Positions 12,374 to 25,392 of a DNA stretch of 64,000 nt are shown piece by piece. This DNA comes from Excoecaria cochinchinensis (taxonomy: Eukaryota > Streptophyta > Magnoliopsida > Malpighiales > Euphorbiaceae). Made by a program: the position numbers and the translations under genes. The first letter of the stretch is position 1; each line of letters begins with the position of its first letter. Under the pieces are notes generated by a model that worked only from the letters and a program-made list of their open reading frames with translations, ran no database searches and had not been told where the DNA came from. The stretch lies in contig CANTUQ010000078.1 in assembly GCA_947683425.1 (NCBI GenBank), forward strand, positions 3,598,001 through 3,662,000. The letters are read 5' to 3'.

Positions 12374-13436
12374 TAAGAAGAGATCTTTGGGCGAACACCA
12401 TGAGTTTATTTATGCTTTGCCTCATTTTATGCTCTTTAAGGGAGGCTGATTTGCATATCTAATACATCCTTGATGCATGTTCTGAAGTTTCTGGATTACA
12501 GAATTACTGTGCCTCAGTCTAAGATTATTCATGTTTACATTTTAGGTTAATAATATTTTTCTTGCTAAATTAAGGTACATTTCATGCCAACTTATTCTTT
12601 TATTACTCATTGTGATTGTAAGAGGCGAATTTGTGTTTGCAACTATTGGCTAAATTTTTCTTAATTTAACCATCAATTAATTAAAAAAATTTAAAATGAT
12701 AGCTACAATATTTATTGACAAATTAATGAAAAAATTTTAATATTAATTTTTAACTAGTTACTTAATAATTTCATGATATGACTTTATACATTAACCATCA
12801 ATTGATTAAAAATAATTGCCTTAACAAGAAATCGATCTTGCCCGCTAGTTATTAGTATATTATGTAATCCATTTAGTTTAACCCATGTCAATTTTGGCTT
12901 GTAAAGGTCTAACTGTAAGGTGACGTGTCCAAAAAAAGTTGAAAGTCTAATTGAAATACTAATAATGAGTTATGATTCTAATTGAAACATTGATGCAATG
13001 TTAGTTTAAGTGGTTGAATCGAAACGTTAGATTATAGATTATGGTTGAACTTATTCTCATTTTTAAGTTAATTAATGATCAAATGAAACTTCCGAAGAAA
13101 CGTTTTGGGAGGTTTTGTGATGAACCTTTTAAAAATTATTGTACTATTTATTCAAAAATAACGACTCATAATATTTATTTTAATTGTCTTATCCGTGACC
13201 GCGAGTGTGATTGCTAGGTGGCTGTTGGAGTTGACTTGGACTCACTGCTCATCGATCACGACTCAACTTCCAATTAAAGCATTTCTTTATTATTTCAAAA
13301 AAAAAAAAAAACATTCTTTATTCATCATTTTGTATACATCTTTTTATTTTAAAAAAAAATATTTGCATATATTTTAAATAGATGTGGTATGTTGGATGGA
13401 TTTAAATTGTATCATAAATAGATTAAAAAAAGATGG
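12374..13436. other. Gene-free AT-rich DNA
   Basis: No ORF with recognisable similarity, no clear terminal repeats. The 60-codon plus-strand ORF at 13195 is judged spurious. Confidence 0.5.
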
Positions 13437-13445
13437 GTTTTAAAT

Positions 13446-16400
13446 GAGTCAATTTCATTCACGGTTACTCAACTTATCACTTATCGTATAAAAGTAACCG
13501 ATTTTTTTTTCGACTTAAATGTCACTGAATTTCTAATATTTTTACAAAAAAGTCATGTAAACCGGAATCCGGCGATGACTCTCGCTGGATTGATGACATA
13601 GCATGCCATGTCATCAAGCCAGACACACGTGGAGGGGAGTTATTGACACGTCATCAGCTGACGTGTCAGAGTTGACACATCAGCAGCCAAGAAAGCCAAA
13701 AATGCCATGTCATCCGCCACATCAGCGACACATGGGACTAATAGCTATATGACACATGACGACGAATAGTCATGTGACACGTGTCCCACTTAAGAACCAC
13801 GTTTGACTTAGTTTTACCACAAAAGAAACCCTCTTCTCCCAAAATCGTATTCCCCCCCTTTTTTTCCCGATCTAAAAAACCCTAACTCTCTATTCAACAC
13901 TCATAATCCTTGTTCGAAATCGAGGCGCAAGGAGTTTGCTTCTCTATTCAACATGCAAGAAGATCTTCGGTGGGGAGAAATCCGGAGTTTCCATATCGAC
14001 ACGAGAGCATATCTGGGAAGGAAAAGTTGAGGCAGCAGACGAAGTTAATCTATCTACCTGGATAAAATAGCAGATCTGGAGTGAAATTCGATGTGAAGCC
14101 AGTAGACGACGTCCTTTTTCGTTAGATCTGGAGAAGTGGATGACTTTATATATGTAAAAGCTAGATCTGGAGAGAGAGTGGAGCTGTTGTTTTCATTGCA
14201 AAAGCAAAAGGTGAAAATGGACCACCCAGTGCTCCTAGTTATGGTAAGTACTTCAGTAATTTGCGGGTTTTATATATATGTGACAGATATCTTAAAAAAA
14301 ATGTCGTTTTTATGTCTTTCATTGTCCGGTGTTGTTGAAATTGTTGTCCGTTGTTGCAAGCATGTGCCAAAAAAATATATAAATTGTTGGATCTGAAACC
14401 CACATGTCTCCATTGTGGAAACAACTTTTATATTTTGCTATTTGTTTAAAGGGAGCAGTCATGTGGGTCATGTGCCGATTAAACATATGCATATATCTAT
14501 ATATTTTGATAGTTGATTAGGTTTATTTTATACTTATCCTTCACAGTAACAATAGTTATATATCTTAAACATATTTTCTCTAAGTTTTTGGTTTTCTTTC
14601 TCTTGCTTTGTTACTCATATGTGGCAGGACAGCTTGCATGTGAATAATCGGTAACAACGCCTTTGATCTATAGTTCTCGATTCACGTGTTGTTGTTGTTG
14701 AATGTGAGGAAGGGATATTGTTAGTTTGTTTTCAAATTAGGGTTTTGTTTTTGCATGAGTTGGATTAGTTATTTAGTTTGTTCTCTTCTGTGTTGTTCAT
14801 TTTTAGTAGTTGGTGGTCCCATAGCATAGACAGTACATGTGACGATTTGTAACTTTTTGCTTCTATTTGTTTAGGAAAAAGGACCAAATACTTCACGGTA
14901 AAACTTCATCACAATGGGTATTTACGTGAAAATTGTTATGGAGGTGAAGATATAGCCATTTTTGACAGTGCAATGCTGAAGTAATGAATCTGAAGATGCT
15001 TGATAAGATGTGTCAGAGGGTAATAGGTGAAGGATTTGTCATATTTTTCTACAAGTTATTATTTGAAGATGCATTTATACCCTTAAACACTGAAGCCGAT
15101 GTGTTTGATAAGTGTGTAAGAGTGGATAAAGACAATATGGTTGACATTTTTGTTAACCATTTTGATGATGATAATGATCCGGATGCAGTGATTCATTAGC
15201 CAAGTAGATACTTGTTCTTAGCCGTGCCAAAACACAAAAAAGATGATTATTTCAAAGAATTGAGAAGGTATTTTGAAAGAGTGCCAACTGAAGTTTTATT
15301 GGCTAAAGATCTTAAAGAGGCAAGCTTAGCTGGAATAAAAGAGGCTAACCAGAAAATGAAAGGTCACATATCTGAGTTAGTCAGGAGTTGGCATAAGAAG
15401 TACATGGAGATGAGTGAACCAAGTGTGACCCATGATGGTATTATTGGAAGTAGTCAACTATTAAATGACGATGCCATTTACGAGAACGAGGATGCACTCC
15501 AAGCATATGAAGACACTGATGATGATGAGCAAGAAAAACCTAATCAAAGGAAGAGGAGAGCAGATCAAGAATAGGAGAAAGGAACCCAAAGAACTTAAGC
15601 AAGAAAGACAAAATAAAGGTTTAAATGATAGGCAAAAGGTTTCAAGGAAGGGTAATGTAACTATGACTTGTTCAATATGCGATACAAGTGGACATAATTC
15701 AAGAGGACATTCGAAGTGGATTGCAAAATAGCATGCTATAAACAATGAGATGCACACTAACCAGGAAATACTAAATCAAGACGAGTAAGTAAGTAAAATA
15801 AATAACTTGAAATTTACATTTTGATTATGCAAATATTGTGTGGTTTGTTCATTAAATCTCTTATATGCATCCTAATCTATAGGAAATTAATGAAGTTTAC
15901 AATGAAATATTTGGAGATTCTGTCACAACAGCTGCTGGCCAGGTTATGTTGTACATTTTCATGTTAATTTTGTGTTGTTTGTAGTTATTAACTTGCCACT
16001 TTATTTCCTATATATATAGCTTCAATCTTTTTTTTTCTATTGTAAACTTATGTTATATCTTCTATGTTACAGGATAACCAACCAACCCAGGAAAGTGTTG
16101 TCATCAATGAATCTCAAGTGCAATCCCAAGTCACCAAAACTAAAAATCAACCTAATCAAAGGAAGAAGAGAGCAGATCAAGTAGAAGAAGCTTCTGCAGT
16201 CCCCAAAGTTACTAGGAGAGGAAGATAAATCAAGTCAAGATATTTGGAGGATTATGTTTTACGAAATTTGAAGAAGGCATCAAGAGGAAGGGGTACCGCT
16301 AAATGAAGTGTTCCTGCATTATGTGAATGCTATTTTGGTTGTTGAATTCTATAATTATTTTTGGTTGCTTGTTAAGGCAGTATTATGTGAATGCTATGTA

Positions 16401-17153
16401 GGGGTTAATATACCCTCTTTTTTGTTGTTGTAAATGTTACGGTAGGTGCATTTTTTAGATGTTGCGTGTGATGATTAATGCGGTAGATTAAACAGTTTGG
16501 ATTGTATGTGCCTTTTGGTACGCAAAGTCCCTTTTATGGATGTTGTAAATGTTGGATTTTATGTGCCTTTGTGCAGATTTTAATAGGTGATTTAGCATGT
16601 TTAAAATTGGGTACATTAATGTTTGGTTGGTCATTTGCTTGTCACAATGTGCATTCTTTTTCCATTTTTTTAACAGGTTGATAATTAGCTACAAAATGAA
16701 ATCCTGTAAATGACAGGTTGATAATTAGCTAAAAAATTAAATTCTACAAATGACCGGTTAAGAAGAGGATTTCTTTTGTGGTAAAACTAAGTCAAACGTG
16801 TTTCTTAAGTGGGACACATGTCACATGACTATTCGTCGCCATGTGTCATATGCCTATTAGTCCCATGTGTTGCTGATGTGGCGGATGATATGGCATTTCT
16901 GTCTTTCTTGGCTACGACGTGTCAACTCTGACACGTCAGCTGATGACGTGTCAATAACTCCCCTCCACATGTGTCTGGCTTTATGACATGGCATGCCATG
17001 TCATCAATCCGGCAAGGGTCCTCGCCGGACACCGGTTTACATAACTTTTTTGCAAAAATGTTAGAAGTTCAGTGACATTTAAGTTGAAAAAAAAAAGTCA
17101 GTTACTTTTGCGCGATAAGTGATAATTTGAGTGGCCGTTAGTGAAATTGACCC
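13446..17153 (+). mobile_element. Gene-bearing MULE with 391-bp TIRs
   Basis: Terminal inverted repeats 13446-13836 and 16763-17153 start with gagtcaatttca and, at the other end, gggtcaatttca. The 9-bp target duplication gttttaaat lies at 13437-13445 and 17154-17162. TIRs contain several palindromes with ACGT cores, for example arms TGACACGTCA/TGACGTGTCA at 13644-13668. The interior encodes a broken protein, given separately. No DDE transposase core was recognised, so the element is probably non-autonomous. Confidence 0.92.
14878..16228 (+). pseudogene. MULE-borne PB1-like / zinc-knuckle protein remnant
   Basis: The N-terminal part (14878-14983) reads KYFTVKLHHNGY...YGGEDIAIFD, like the PB1-like N-terminal domain of plant MULE proteins. 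It ends at a TAA, and the frame shifts to MNLKMLDKM from 14984. That frame ends at TAG 15197-15199 and resumes as FLAVPKHKKDDYF (15215-15574). A further frame carries CSICDTSGHNSRGH (about 15668-15712), a zinc-knuckle-like motif whose last Cys is replaced by His. A later exon-like piece (16075-16228) ends VTRRGR. The block encoding KPNQRK(R/K)RADQ occurs twice, near 15537 and 16147. The central transposase domain expected between PB1-like and zinc-knuckle parts is missing. Host function is not claimed. Confidence 0.6.
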
Positions 17154-17162
17154 GTTTTAAAT

Positions 17163-18189
17163 AGGTCAATATCCAAATGACTTGGACGAATTTGAATCGA
17201 CCCATGAATTTATAAATTCTATATAATAACATAATATTAAAAAGCCTAATACTAGGATCCATTCTACAAATAACAAAAAAAAATTAAAAAATAAAAAATA
17301 AGCAAAAGCATGATAAAATAAACATGATAAATGGATTAGAGTGAAGCAGTAAAGTATAGTGACAAAGTTCAAAAAAGAAAAATGGATATTCAAAACATGA
17401 TAAATTAATGCATATTCTAAAAAGAAAGAAATGCCCCAAAACTAAACACATCAAACAAAATGCCCCAAAAGGAAAAATGGATGTACAAAAATTACTTGTC
17501 ATGGCTAGCCCCATTTACCAAGAAAGAAGTGCATATGTACTAATCCTTGTGTAAATTAGCAAGCATATCCAACAGGCTGAATGACAAATTAACTATAATA
17601 TCAAAAAGCAACCTTGAAGGTGATTTCTATACTTTCTATTTGATGATTGAAGAAAATAGAAAAGCTAAGACATTTTGACAAATAGAATTCATAGAGAAAA
17701 AGATCAAAAAGAAAGGAAAAGACATTATGATTGACAACCAAGAAATGCCAACTAAAAACCACACTGTCATTGTCTACTAGTTGTAAACCAAAATCCTAAA
17801 CTGGATGCTATCATTCTTATAGATTTAGGGTATTAATTATGTTTTTCATAGGCAAGCATTTAATCTTGTCATTATTATGGTACCTTATTTTTTGCATTTG
17901 AATATTTTGGCACAACACAATCCTCTCATTACCTCCCCACATGCACTAAATTAGAATATTAGTTGAAGATTCTATTGCGATGCTACCAAAAACAAAAGAG
18001 ACTTCTTTTTCATTATATGATTTTTGGCTCTTCCTTACCCAAAACACATGCACCATTCTCTCTACAAACATTCTTCTCATTCTTCAACTTTTTGATATAG
18101 AAAACTACTTATAAAATCTCTTTATACATAAAGAGATAACACATACAAAAACCAAACTAATCAAGAGGTTGTCTCATTATCACAATTAC
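17163..18189. other. Gene-free interval
   Basis: AT-rich DNA; ORFs here are low-complexity Phe/Leu-rich shadows. Nothing recognised. Confidence 0.45.
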
Positions 18190-18333
18190 AGTAGATTCAT
18201 CAAGCATAGTTTCGCTGCAATTATCAACTGTATAAGCAGTTGTCATCAATGCTGACCTTATAGCAGCTGGACTCCAATCAAGGTGAGCAGCCTTTAACAA
18301 GGTAGCTAAACCAGAAATATGAGACCAAGCCAT
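18190..18333 (-). pseudogene. Subtilisin-like protease (subtilase) gene fragment
   Basis: The minus strand reads SHISGLATLLKAAHLDWSPA followed by AIRSALMTTAYTVDN and ETMLDEST. This matches the segment just after the catalytic Ser of plant SBT1-type subtilases, where the family norm is GTSMSCPHVSGLAALLKAAHP. The Ser-containing GTSM motif is replaced by IMAW, and the residues after DEST do not continue the family. Only about 48 codons survive, with no flanking subtilase sequence seen within about 1 kb. It is a relic, perhaps carried here by a transposon or left by a duplication. Confidence 0.75.
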
Positions 18334-18858
18334 GATATAACAGACTAAATTCAGCAAGAAGGGGTTCTCAAAATCTAAGGGAAAGAGCAATAGTGACCTA
18401 AATAACCTGAACACTAAGATGCATAGAGCCTACAAATATAGAAGTTAGCACTTTTAAATCCTTTGTATGCCTCCAGGAAAAAAGAGATTGCTCAATGCTT
18501 ATACATTAAGTACTTAAATAAATTATACTTACTGTTGTTTTTATTAGAAAATCACAAGTGAAAATAATTCTTCATTCTTAATAGGTTTCTTAAGAGATTT
18601 TTTGACATTTTGAATTCTATTCCTTTACATGCAGTGAAGCAATATGATTTGGAACTAAACATAATGAAACATTCTAAGAGTGCAAGAAGAATCAAACAAA
18701 ATGAAAGACTGAACATAACCCAGTGCTGTAAGGAAGCGTGCAAAGCTAAACAAAGGCAAATAGATCATCAGAACCTTTGAGAAGAAAAAAACAGACTATT
18801 AGCTAATAACTCTTTCCAAAAAAAATAAAATAATGACCGAAAATGATGGACTGAGAAG
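18334..18858. other. Gene-free interval
   Basis: No coding or terminal-repeat signal seen between the subtilase relic and the solo LTR. Confidence 0.45.
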
Positions 18859-18863
18859 GATGG

Positions 18864-21063
18864 TGCAGACACTGGGTTCCGAAACAGCCTAAATCAGAGT
18901 TATCCAATAATAACACCAATACCTGTTTTGCAGATAGAGGGCTGAGGCTGTAGGTTTTCACCTATGAATTTCACAAGTTTTGGAGTTATTTATGGCCAAA
19001 AGTCCTTTTTGTTTCCTCAATGATTTTAAAAGGGATTTTTTAAGCATAAGTTTTTAGCTTTTTGTGATCGATGCCCGTCCCTCATACGAGGGATGCTCGT
19101 CGGTCGATGCTAAAATGCCTGCCTCTTGCGATAGACAGATACGCTAATGGCGAATGACGCTCGTCTCTTAGATAAGGGAATGCCCGTCGATCAATCAATG
19201 TGAACGCCCGCCCCTTACAGGGATGGTCGTCGCTCGCGCGAGAGGTGCCTTACCTCTGGAGGGACAGGCTGTAGAAGGGCATTTTCGATTTTTCATTTTT
19301 ATTAGCGACCTATGCCCGCCCCTCAAGCGAGGGACGCCTGTCGGTTTCTACCTGACAGCAAACTTGGACTTGGATTTTCTTTTTGAAAGGAAATCTAAAG
19401 TTTTATCTTTTAGAACTAAAATCCTGATTTTTAGAGATAAAATTTATAGATTGAAAATATTTATCCTTAAAGATAAATTAAAGATATTAGATTTTATCCG
19501 TAAGGATAATTCGAAATCACTTTTTCTCTAAAGATAAATTAAATAGTTGACATTTATCTTTGAACCGATTGTTTTAAAAGAAACCTTTTAAAGACATAAA
19601 GTTATTTTCAAATTGCTCAACTTTGAACCGATTCTTATGGAATTCAAGGGATACCTACATTGTCATTACCTTCCAGATATCATAATTCTGAGGATAAATA
19701 TTTTGGGTTAGTCATTCTCGTATTAATTTCAATATGTTTGACATAAGATATTCAGCTTGCTTCAAAATATAGATTAATTTATTTTTTTGATAATTTTATT
19801 ATGTTAGACTTATTTTATTGATAGATTGTAAAAATCAATTACATGAAATAATGTCTTAAAATTCATAAAAATAAGTGTTAAGGTTTGTACATTATAGAAT
19901 GGATTTTGTTGTTTTCTTTTGACTTCTGGTGACGACTGACGGGAAGAAGTCCCGACCGACGGCCGTCGCTCAAGGGAGAGACGGATTGTTGCGAAACACT
20001 TTTTTCCTCCCATTGATCACCTCCCGGACGACCGTCCCTCAGCTTTTTAGCCTTCCCTGATCCATTTCTTCTTTATTTTGATTATTTCTATTTTCTTTTC
20101 TTATATTATGTTTTGCTTTTATTTAATTTAATTGTTTGTTTAGCATTTTTTTTCCTGATGTTTTGTCATTTATTCTACTTTTAGTTTTTTTTTTTACTTT
20201 GACATTTCTAACATGTTATTTTATTTTGGTTTTATAAGTTTTATTTTGGATGATAGAATGGGGGCTCAAATTAAACAATCAACTTTATTTTGGTTCATTT
20301 TCTTCCACCCTTCTCTTTATTTAACTTTTATTCTTCTTAAAGTTTTATTATTTAACTTTAGTTATCAATGTTTTCTTTGTGTTCATTAATATAAAAAGCA
20401 CCAAAAGATTTTTATGAAAATAAGATTTTTTTTTAAAAAATAGGACCAATATCCTAGATTTTCTCCAATAAAATGTCACCTTAAAAGTATCATTTTTGTA
20501 ATTATGCATGAGGGAACCAACATTACTATTATTAAATAAATACCCCATTTTATGCATGATTTTTATTTCTTTTATTAGTTGGGGTTGTATTCTGCCCCTA
20601 TTTTACAGTAAATTAATGTGTTCTTTTTGTTTTGTTTAAATTGTATCATTTATCGCTTTCATTATGTGCTTGATTTTATCCCTAGTAAATTGTATGATTG
20701 TATGAGAAAATGATGGAAATTTAACTTAAAAACTCATTTATAACTTTAACCAAGATATGAATAAAAGTGATGTCCCGAACTCTCTTTCTGGTCTTAGGTT
20801 TCATGAGGTTAGATAAACCTTCCTAATGTTCTATTGGGATGGGAATTCCAAAATATCTCTTGTTGTCCAAAATAGACATATATGCATCGTCTTAGGTTCA
20901 ATGAGGATAGATGAACTTTTTCAATGTTCTATTGGGTGGCGACTCCAAAACACCTCTTGTTGCCCAAAATAGATGCACCCGTGATCTTTACGAGTTTTAC
21001 GAACCTCTTTCAAACCCTAAAAGTGGGCCCTTCGAGAGTCTACGGGGTTCGGTGCGCGTCACA
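18864..21063 (+). mobile_element. Solo LTR, TAT/Ogre-like family
   Basis: Starts tgcagacactgggttccg and ends ggttcggtgcgcgtcaca. These ends match the LTRs at 51318-53763, 58002-60155 and 61976 onward. Flanks gatgg and tatgg share 4 of 5 bases. The inside has two GC-rich islands (19060-19350, 19920-20040) of cgcccgtccctcg-like repeats, some forming hairpins (TCCCTC-ATAC-GAGGGA at 19078-19093). The LTR 3' end shows the family block tctattgggtggcgactcc. Confidence 0.82.
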
Positions 21064-21068
21064 TATGG

Positions 21069-21228
21069 GGATGCATTAAAGAATAAAGTTAGTGGAATTA
21101 CCTTAGATTTTTAGGTTTAGGGTTTTTGTTGAATTTAATTTTGGAGCAGATAAGGAACTAGAAGGTTTCTTTTAAACGGCTCCCAATAATAACACCGAGG
21201 GTGAAAAGGGCTGAGTGAGGACTGGATG

Positions 21229-21259
<31 letters not shown>

Positions 21260-22266
21260 GAGGGGGGCACAACAGAGAAACAGAGATGAGAAAGAGGAAG
21301 TGATTAGGGCTGGGCAAAAGGGGATTTAGGAGGAGGCCCGTTGGGCATACGAGACAGGCCCAAACGGGTTAAAGTTTAGATGGGTAGGTTTTGGGCGGGT
21401 TCAAATGGGCAAACTTTGGATTGGATTGGGTTTGGATCAAATTATTTTGGGTGGCTTTGAACGGGATTTTGGGTTTGGGCTGATTTTACCATCTTTAATC
21501 TTAAATAAGATTTTAAAATTTCACATGTAATTTGTCGTTAAGAAAATGGTAGTTTGAAGTTGGTCCAACCAAGAAATTATTTCTTATTCAATTGAAATGT
21601 ATTTCTACTATCAGCTTATTGATCCGAATGATAACGAGTTTGAATTCTCTTAAAAAAAACATACTTTAGTCTAGAAACTTTAAAAATTTTATGCATCAAG
21701 TGTCTAAACTTTCAAAACTACACATTAGGTCCCTAAACTTATCAATTAGAACATATTAAGTCCAAAATGGACAAGACAGACGACAGTATAACTCAGGTTA
21801 GGTTAAAATCGTGTGGAGTCATATCTAAATTAATGTGGAACCCATCAAAATGTAAAATAATAAGAGAAAATCCACATCAATTGATTACATGGATTTGGAG
21901 GGAAAATTGCATCCATAAAGGGGGAAATTAAAAAAAATTTAAAAATTGAATTAATGGCTTCTTCTAGTGGTAGTAGCTCTTAAAGCCTTCAAACATCCAA
22001 CAATAGTGTGAATGTGTTGCAAATAGTATGTTTGTGTCTACAAAAAGCTTATTTCATGATGTCCAAAAGCGAGCAGAATCCAAGAAGATACTACTAGAAA
22101 TGCAATGTAAGTAATTTAAGTTAAACTTTAAGAGTTTGGGTAGAATCATAACTGAGAGAAATCTAACCTTGTTTCTATAGGATTGTCAATTTTTTATATG
22201 AAATGATATTTGGATGTTGCAAGTATTTGAACTCTTTATGAGTGCATTAAAAATGAAGTCAAAGCC
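21069..22266. other. Gene-free interval with GA repeat and decayed repeat
   Basis: Contains (GA)n at 21228-21259. A G/T-rich block of gggttt/gggcaaa repeats at 21300-21490 resembles hAT-like subterminal repeats, without confirmed ends. Confidence 0.5.
21228..21259. repeat. (GA)n microsatellite
   Basis: Run of GA dinucleotides with one A-rich interruption on its right. Confidence 0.9.
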
Positions 22267-22271
22267 ATATG

Positions 22272-23743
22272 TGTTAGTGGTTATGCCCTAGGCCAAATAA
22301 TTAGACGTTTATGTAATGTTGTATTTTCATTTATAAAATGGTTTTCTCCACTTGAATGCATATTAATGGCATGTTACATTATAGTAATGTTTGTGAATAA
22401 TATCTGATATTATTTTTATTATCCCTAATCATTTATCACTAAAGGGTATAAAGATAATTAATACTAGTATAGGTTTGCTTGATACTCATGAGATGATTAT
22501 ATATGGCGATATAAATCAAACTTGTAGGTACTTATTGGAGAACAAGGTACTGGATAGACCCACTATGAGATCAATATATGGGTTAGTGTCATAAGTGATC
22601 TCATAATAGATATATTATTGAATCCTTTGACTTGAGATTGTCACAATTTCCAACATAAGGAACATTATGCTTTGACATAATCAAATGTTATCTTTAATCG
22701 CATAATTATAAAGGTTATAATTGGGTATGATGTGAATTATGCAGAGGAAAGTGAATAATCAAGATAGAATTTGTCCCTCTCTTATGAAAGAGATATCTAC
22801 TGGCCCCCTTGATAATTAGGATTGAGAAATGCATGGCCATTCTCAAATGAATTAATAGTGTGATCAATGTTATTTGAATTTATTAGTCTATTTAGGGATC
22901 GAAAAATTATATGTTTGGACAATATGAGTGTGACATAGACTATGACTTATGTTTAAATAAGATATCGTTCATGTGACAAAAGGATTATAACATGTTCTAT
23001 TGGTTAGGTTAAAATCAAACTATTACTATTCATATTATTTGGGTAGTCATAATATCTTGTTAGATGCCACTTATGACTTGTGGGCTTATGATGGGATTGG
23101 GTCCACTGCCAACATAATATAAACCTATTGGGTCGTACACCAAGAACGTAATGAACGGATTGGATTTAATTTGGGCATTTTGAATTTAAGTATGTCAGAT
23201 TTTAAATTCAAAATAATTATGTGGAGATATAGAAATATTCTTATTATTGGAATCAACAATATTCCATCCTTATATCTCTCCACGTTTTCAATTTATGACT
23301 ATAAATAGTTATAATCATAAGCCCTAATTAGATTTATGATACATTCTCTACCGCCGTCCTTTTTTGATTTTGTCTTTTCTACAGCCGCCACCTTTCTTTA
23401 AGAAAGAAAAACAGTGAATATTAAATCCAGTTGCACGTGAAGGGAGCTAGCACTCCTCTGCAGATCCATTCATTCGCTCGTGTGTGTAGATATTGATAAA
23501 GGGTGGTCGTTCCATTAGAGCAGCACCTGGAGTTCATGTCGACATTAGAGCAAATTGTTTGCATTTGTGCAGGATCTATCCAAACTGATCGGATTAAGGT
23601 GTTAATCATGTTATATTGCGCTACAACTGGTTGGTAATCGTTATCCCTCCTTTTTGAATCAATTAGATCACATGAATCCTGTTTGGGCTTTGTTAATTTT
23701 CGTTGCATGATAATTTTAAATTATTCTGTCTAGAAACCCAACA
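22272..23743 (+). mobile_element. Solo LTR, probably Ty1/Copia
   Basis: TG...CA ends (tgttagtggttatgccc ... agaaacccaaca). Flanks atatg and atata match at 4 of 5 bases. A TATA-like ctataaatag lies at about 23300, followed by a leader-like region, as in large plant Copia LTRs. No internal element sequence is adjacent. Superfamily assignment rests on LTR character only. Confidence 0.55.
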
Positions 23744-23748
23744 ATATA

Positions 23749-24527
23749 AAGGAGAAAGGACCAGCTAAAACCAACATGCATGAGCATTTAATACTTCTGC
23801 AGAAGTCCAGTTGAATCGTATAGGGACTTTAATTGATTCTATGAGGACTGAGATTCTCTAATGCATGATTTTATCAAAGAAATAGATATGAAGATTGGAG
23901 GTGTAAATAGAGAAATGGGAATGATGAAGATGGGATTTTTGCTTGTCATGGTTGCCATTTTGTTGTCAAAACTGGTTGCTTAGATATGAATTTCTCTATA
24001 ATTTTAGAAACTAGTCTTCATTTTGTTGCAGTGATTTTTAGGCTATTTAATGTAGTATTTAGGGAATCTTGAAAGATTGTTATTGTAATTTTTTTTCACC
24101 CTTATTATAGAACTAAAATTATCAAGCTTTAAACTTGCACTTTGTTTATTTATCATTCACTCTATGCAAAACTCTACCTGTTAAGAAATTGATATTATAG
24201 TACTATAATAAAACCTAAATTACTTGCATTTAAATTCAAATCAACAAACTACATTAGTAACTATACCAAAGCATGAATGCTATCAATATTCGCATCGGCA
24301 TTAAAAAATTGGTAGCCAAGACAAAATCCTAATCATGTCAAAATACTAAAGTAGTTTAGAGTAGTTACACAAAACATGCCAAAATCTTAATAATGTATTA
24401 AAAGAAATAAAAGATCATTGAGATTCTCTTTGCTTGCTACATTTCTTCCATGTTACCATTGCCTTAACCCCCTAAAATGTTGAAGTTGATTTGAGGATAC
24501 CGAATCCTTGCCATTAAAGGTCAAACC
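23749..24527. other. Gene-free interval
   Basis: AT-rich, nothing recognised. Confidence 0.45.
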
Positions 24528-25346
24528 TGTAACACCCTAAAACCTTAATACGTTACGTGTAATAGACGTTGCAAATCGGATTCCATGGTCATAGTAAATG
24601 CTTAGCCTTGATTTTAATGACACACTACATAATTTGGTGTAAATTTTTTTTCTTCGTTTTCTTTTTATTTCCTTGTTACCATTTGCCTACCGATATACCT
24701 ATAACTGTTTAAAATCACTATTCATTTAATAAAATTTTTGGCAGCATAACGGCTGCACTATGAGTATTACCCTCCTGCAAATTTTTAAAAAATAACACTC
24801 CTAATATATTCAGAACACCTCAACAACCTCCAATAATCACAATCACAACCAATTCCAACAACCATTCCATCACAAGATAATTCATATATATAAGCATCAT
24901 ACACAACATAAGTATCCATAATATCAACTTATATACATACTACTTATAACAGCCTCCGTATATAAATACACTATTCATAAAACATACATAACTGTTTACA
25001 CTGCTTTACATATAAATGCCATTACAAAAAGTTCAAATTATTAATGGTGCAACTAATACACTGATCTTGCATCTGTATGCTTGCTCCGGCTCCTATGCTC
25101 CTTAGTAGCTTAATTTAAACTTGCATAACAAAACTACACGCTAAGCGATCTACGTTTAGTGGTGGATACAATTATAATATTTTCCATCTAATCAATCACA
25201 TACACATCCATGCATATTTATTTCTATACATTAAATTGTTAATGTTTACTATAGTCATTTATTATTTATTCATAATTATCCCTTGACTATTAATAATATT
25301 TATTTTATACATTTTCTCTAACATATAAGCAACTTAAAAACTTAAC

Positions 25347-25392
<46 letters not shown>

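Noticed and set aside
18157..18414. Complete small subtilase-like gene
   Set aside because: Only the central 48 codons match; both ends of the ORF are unrelated and the catalytic Ser motif is missing.
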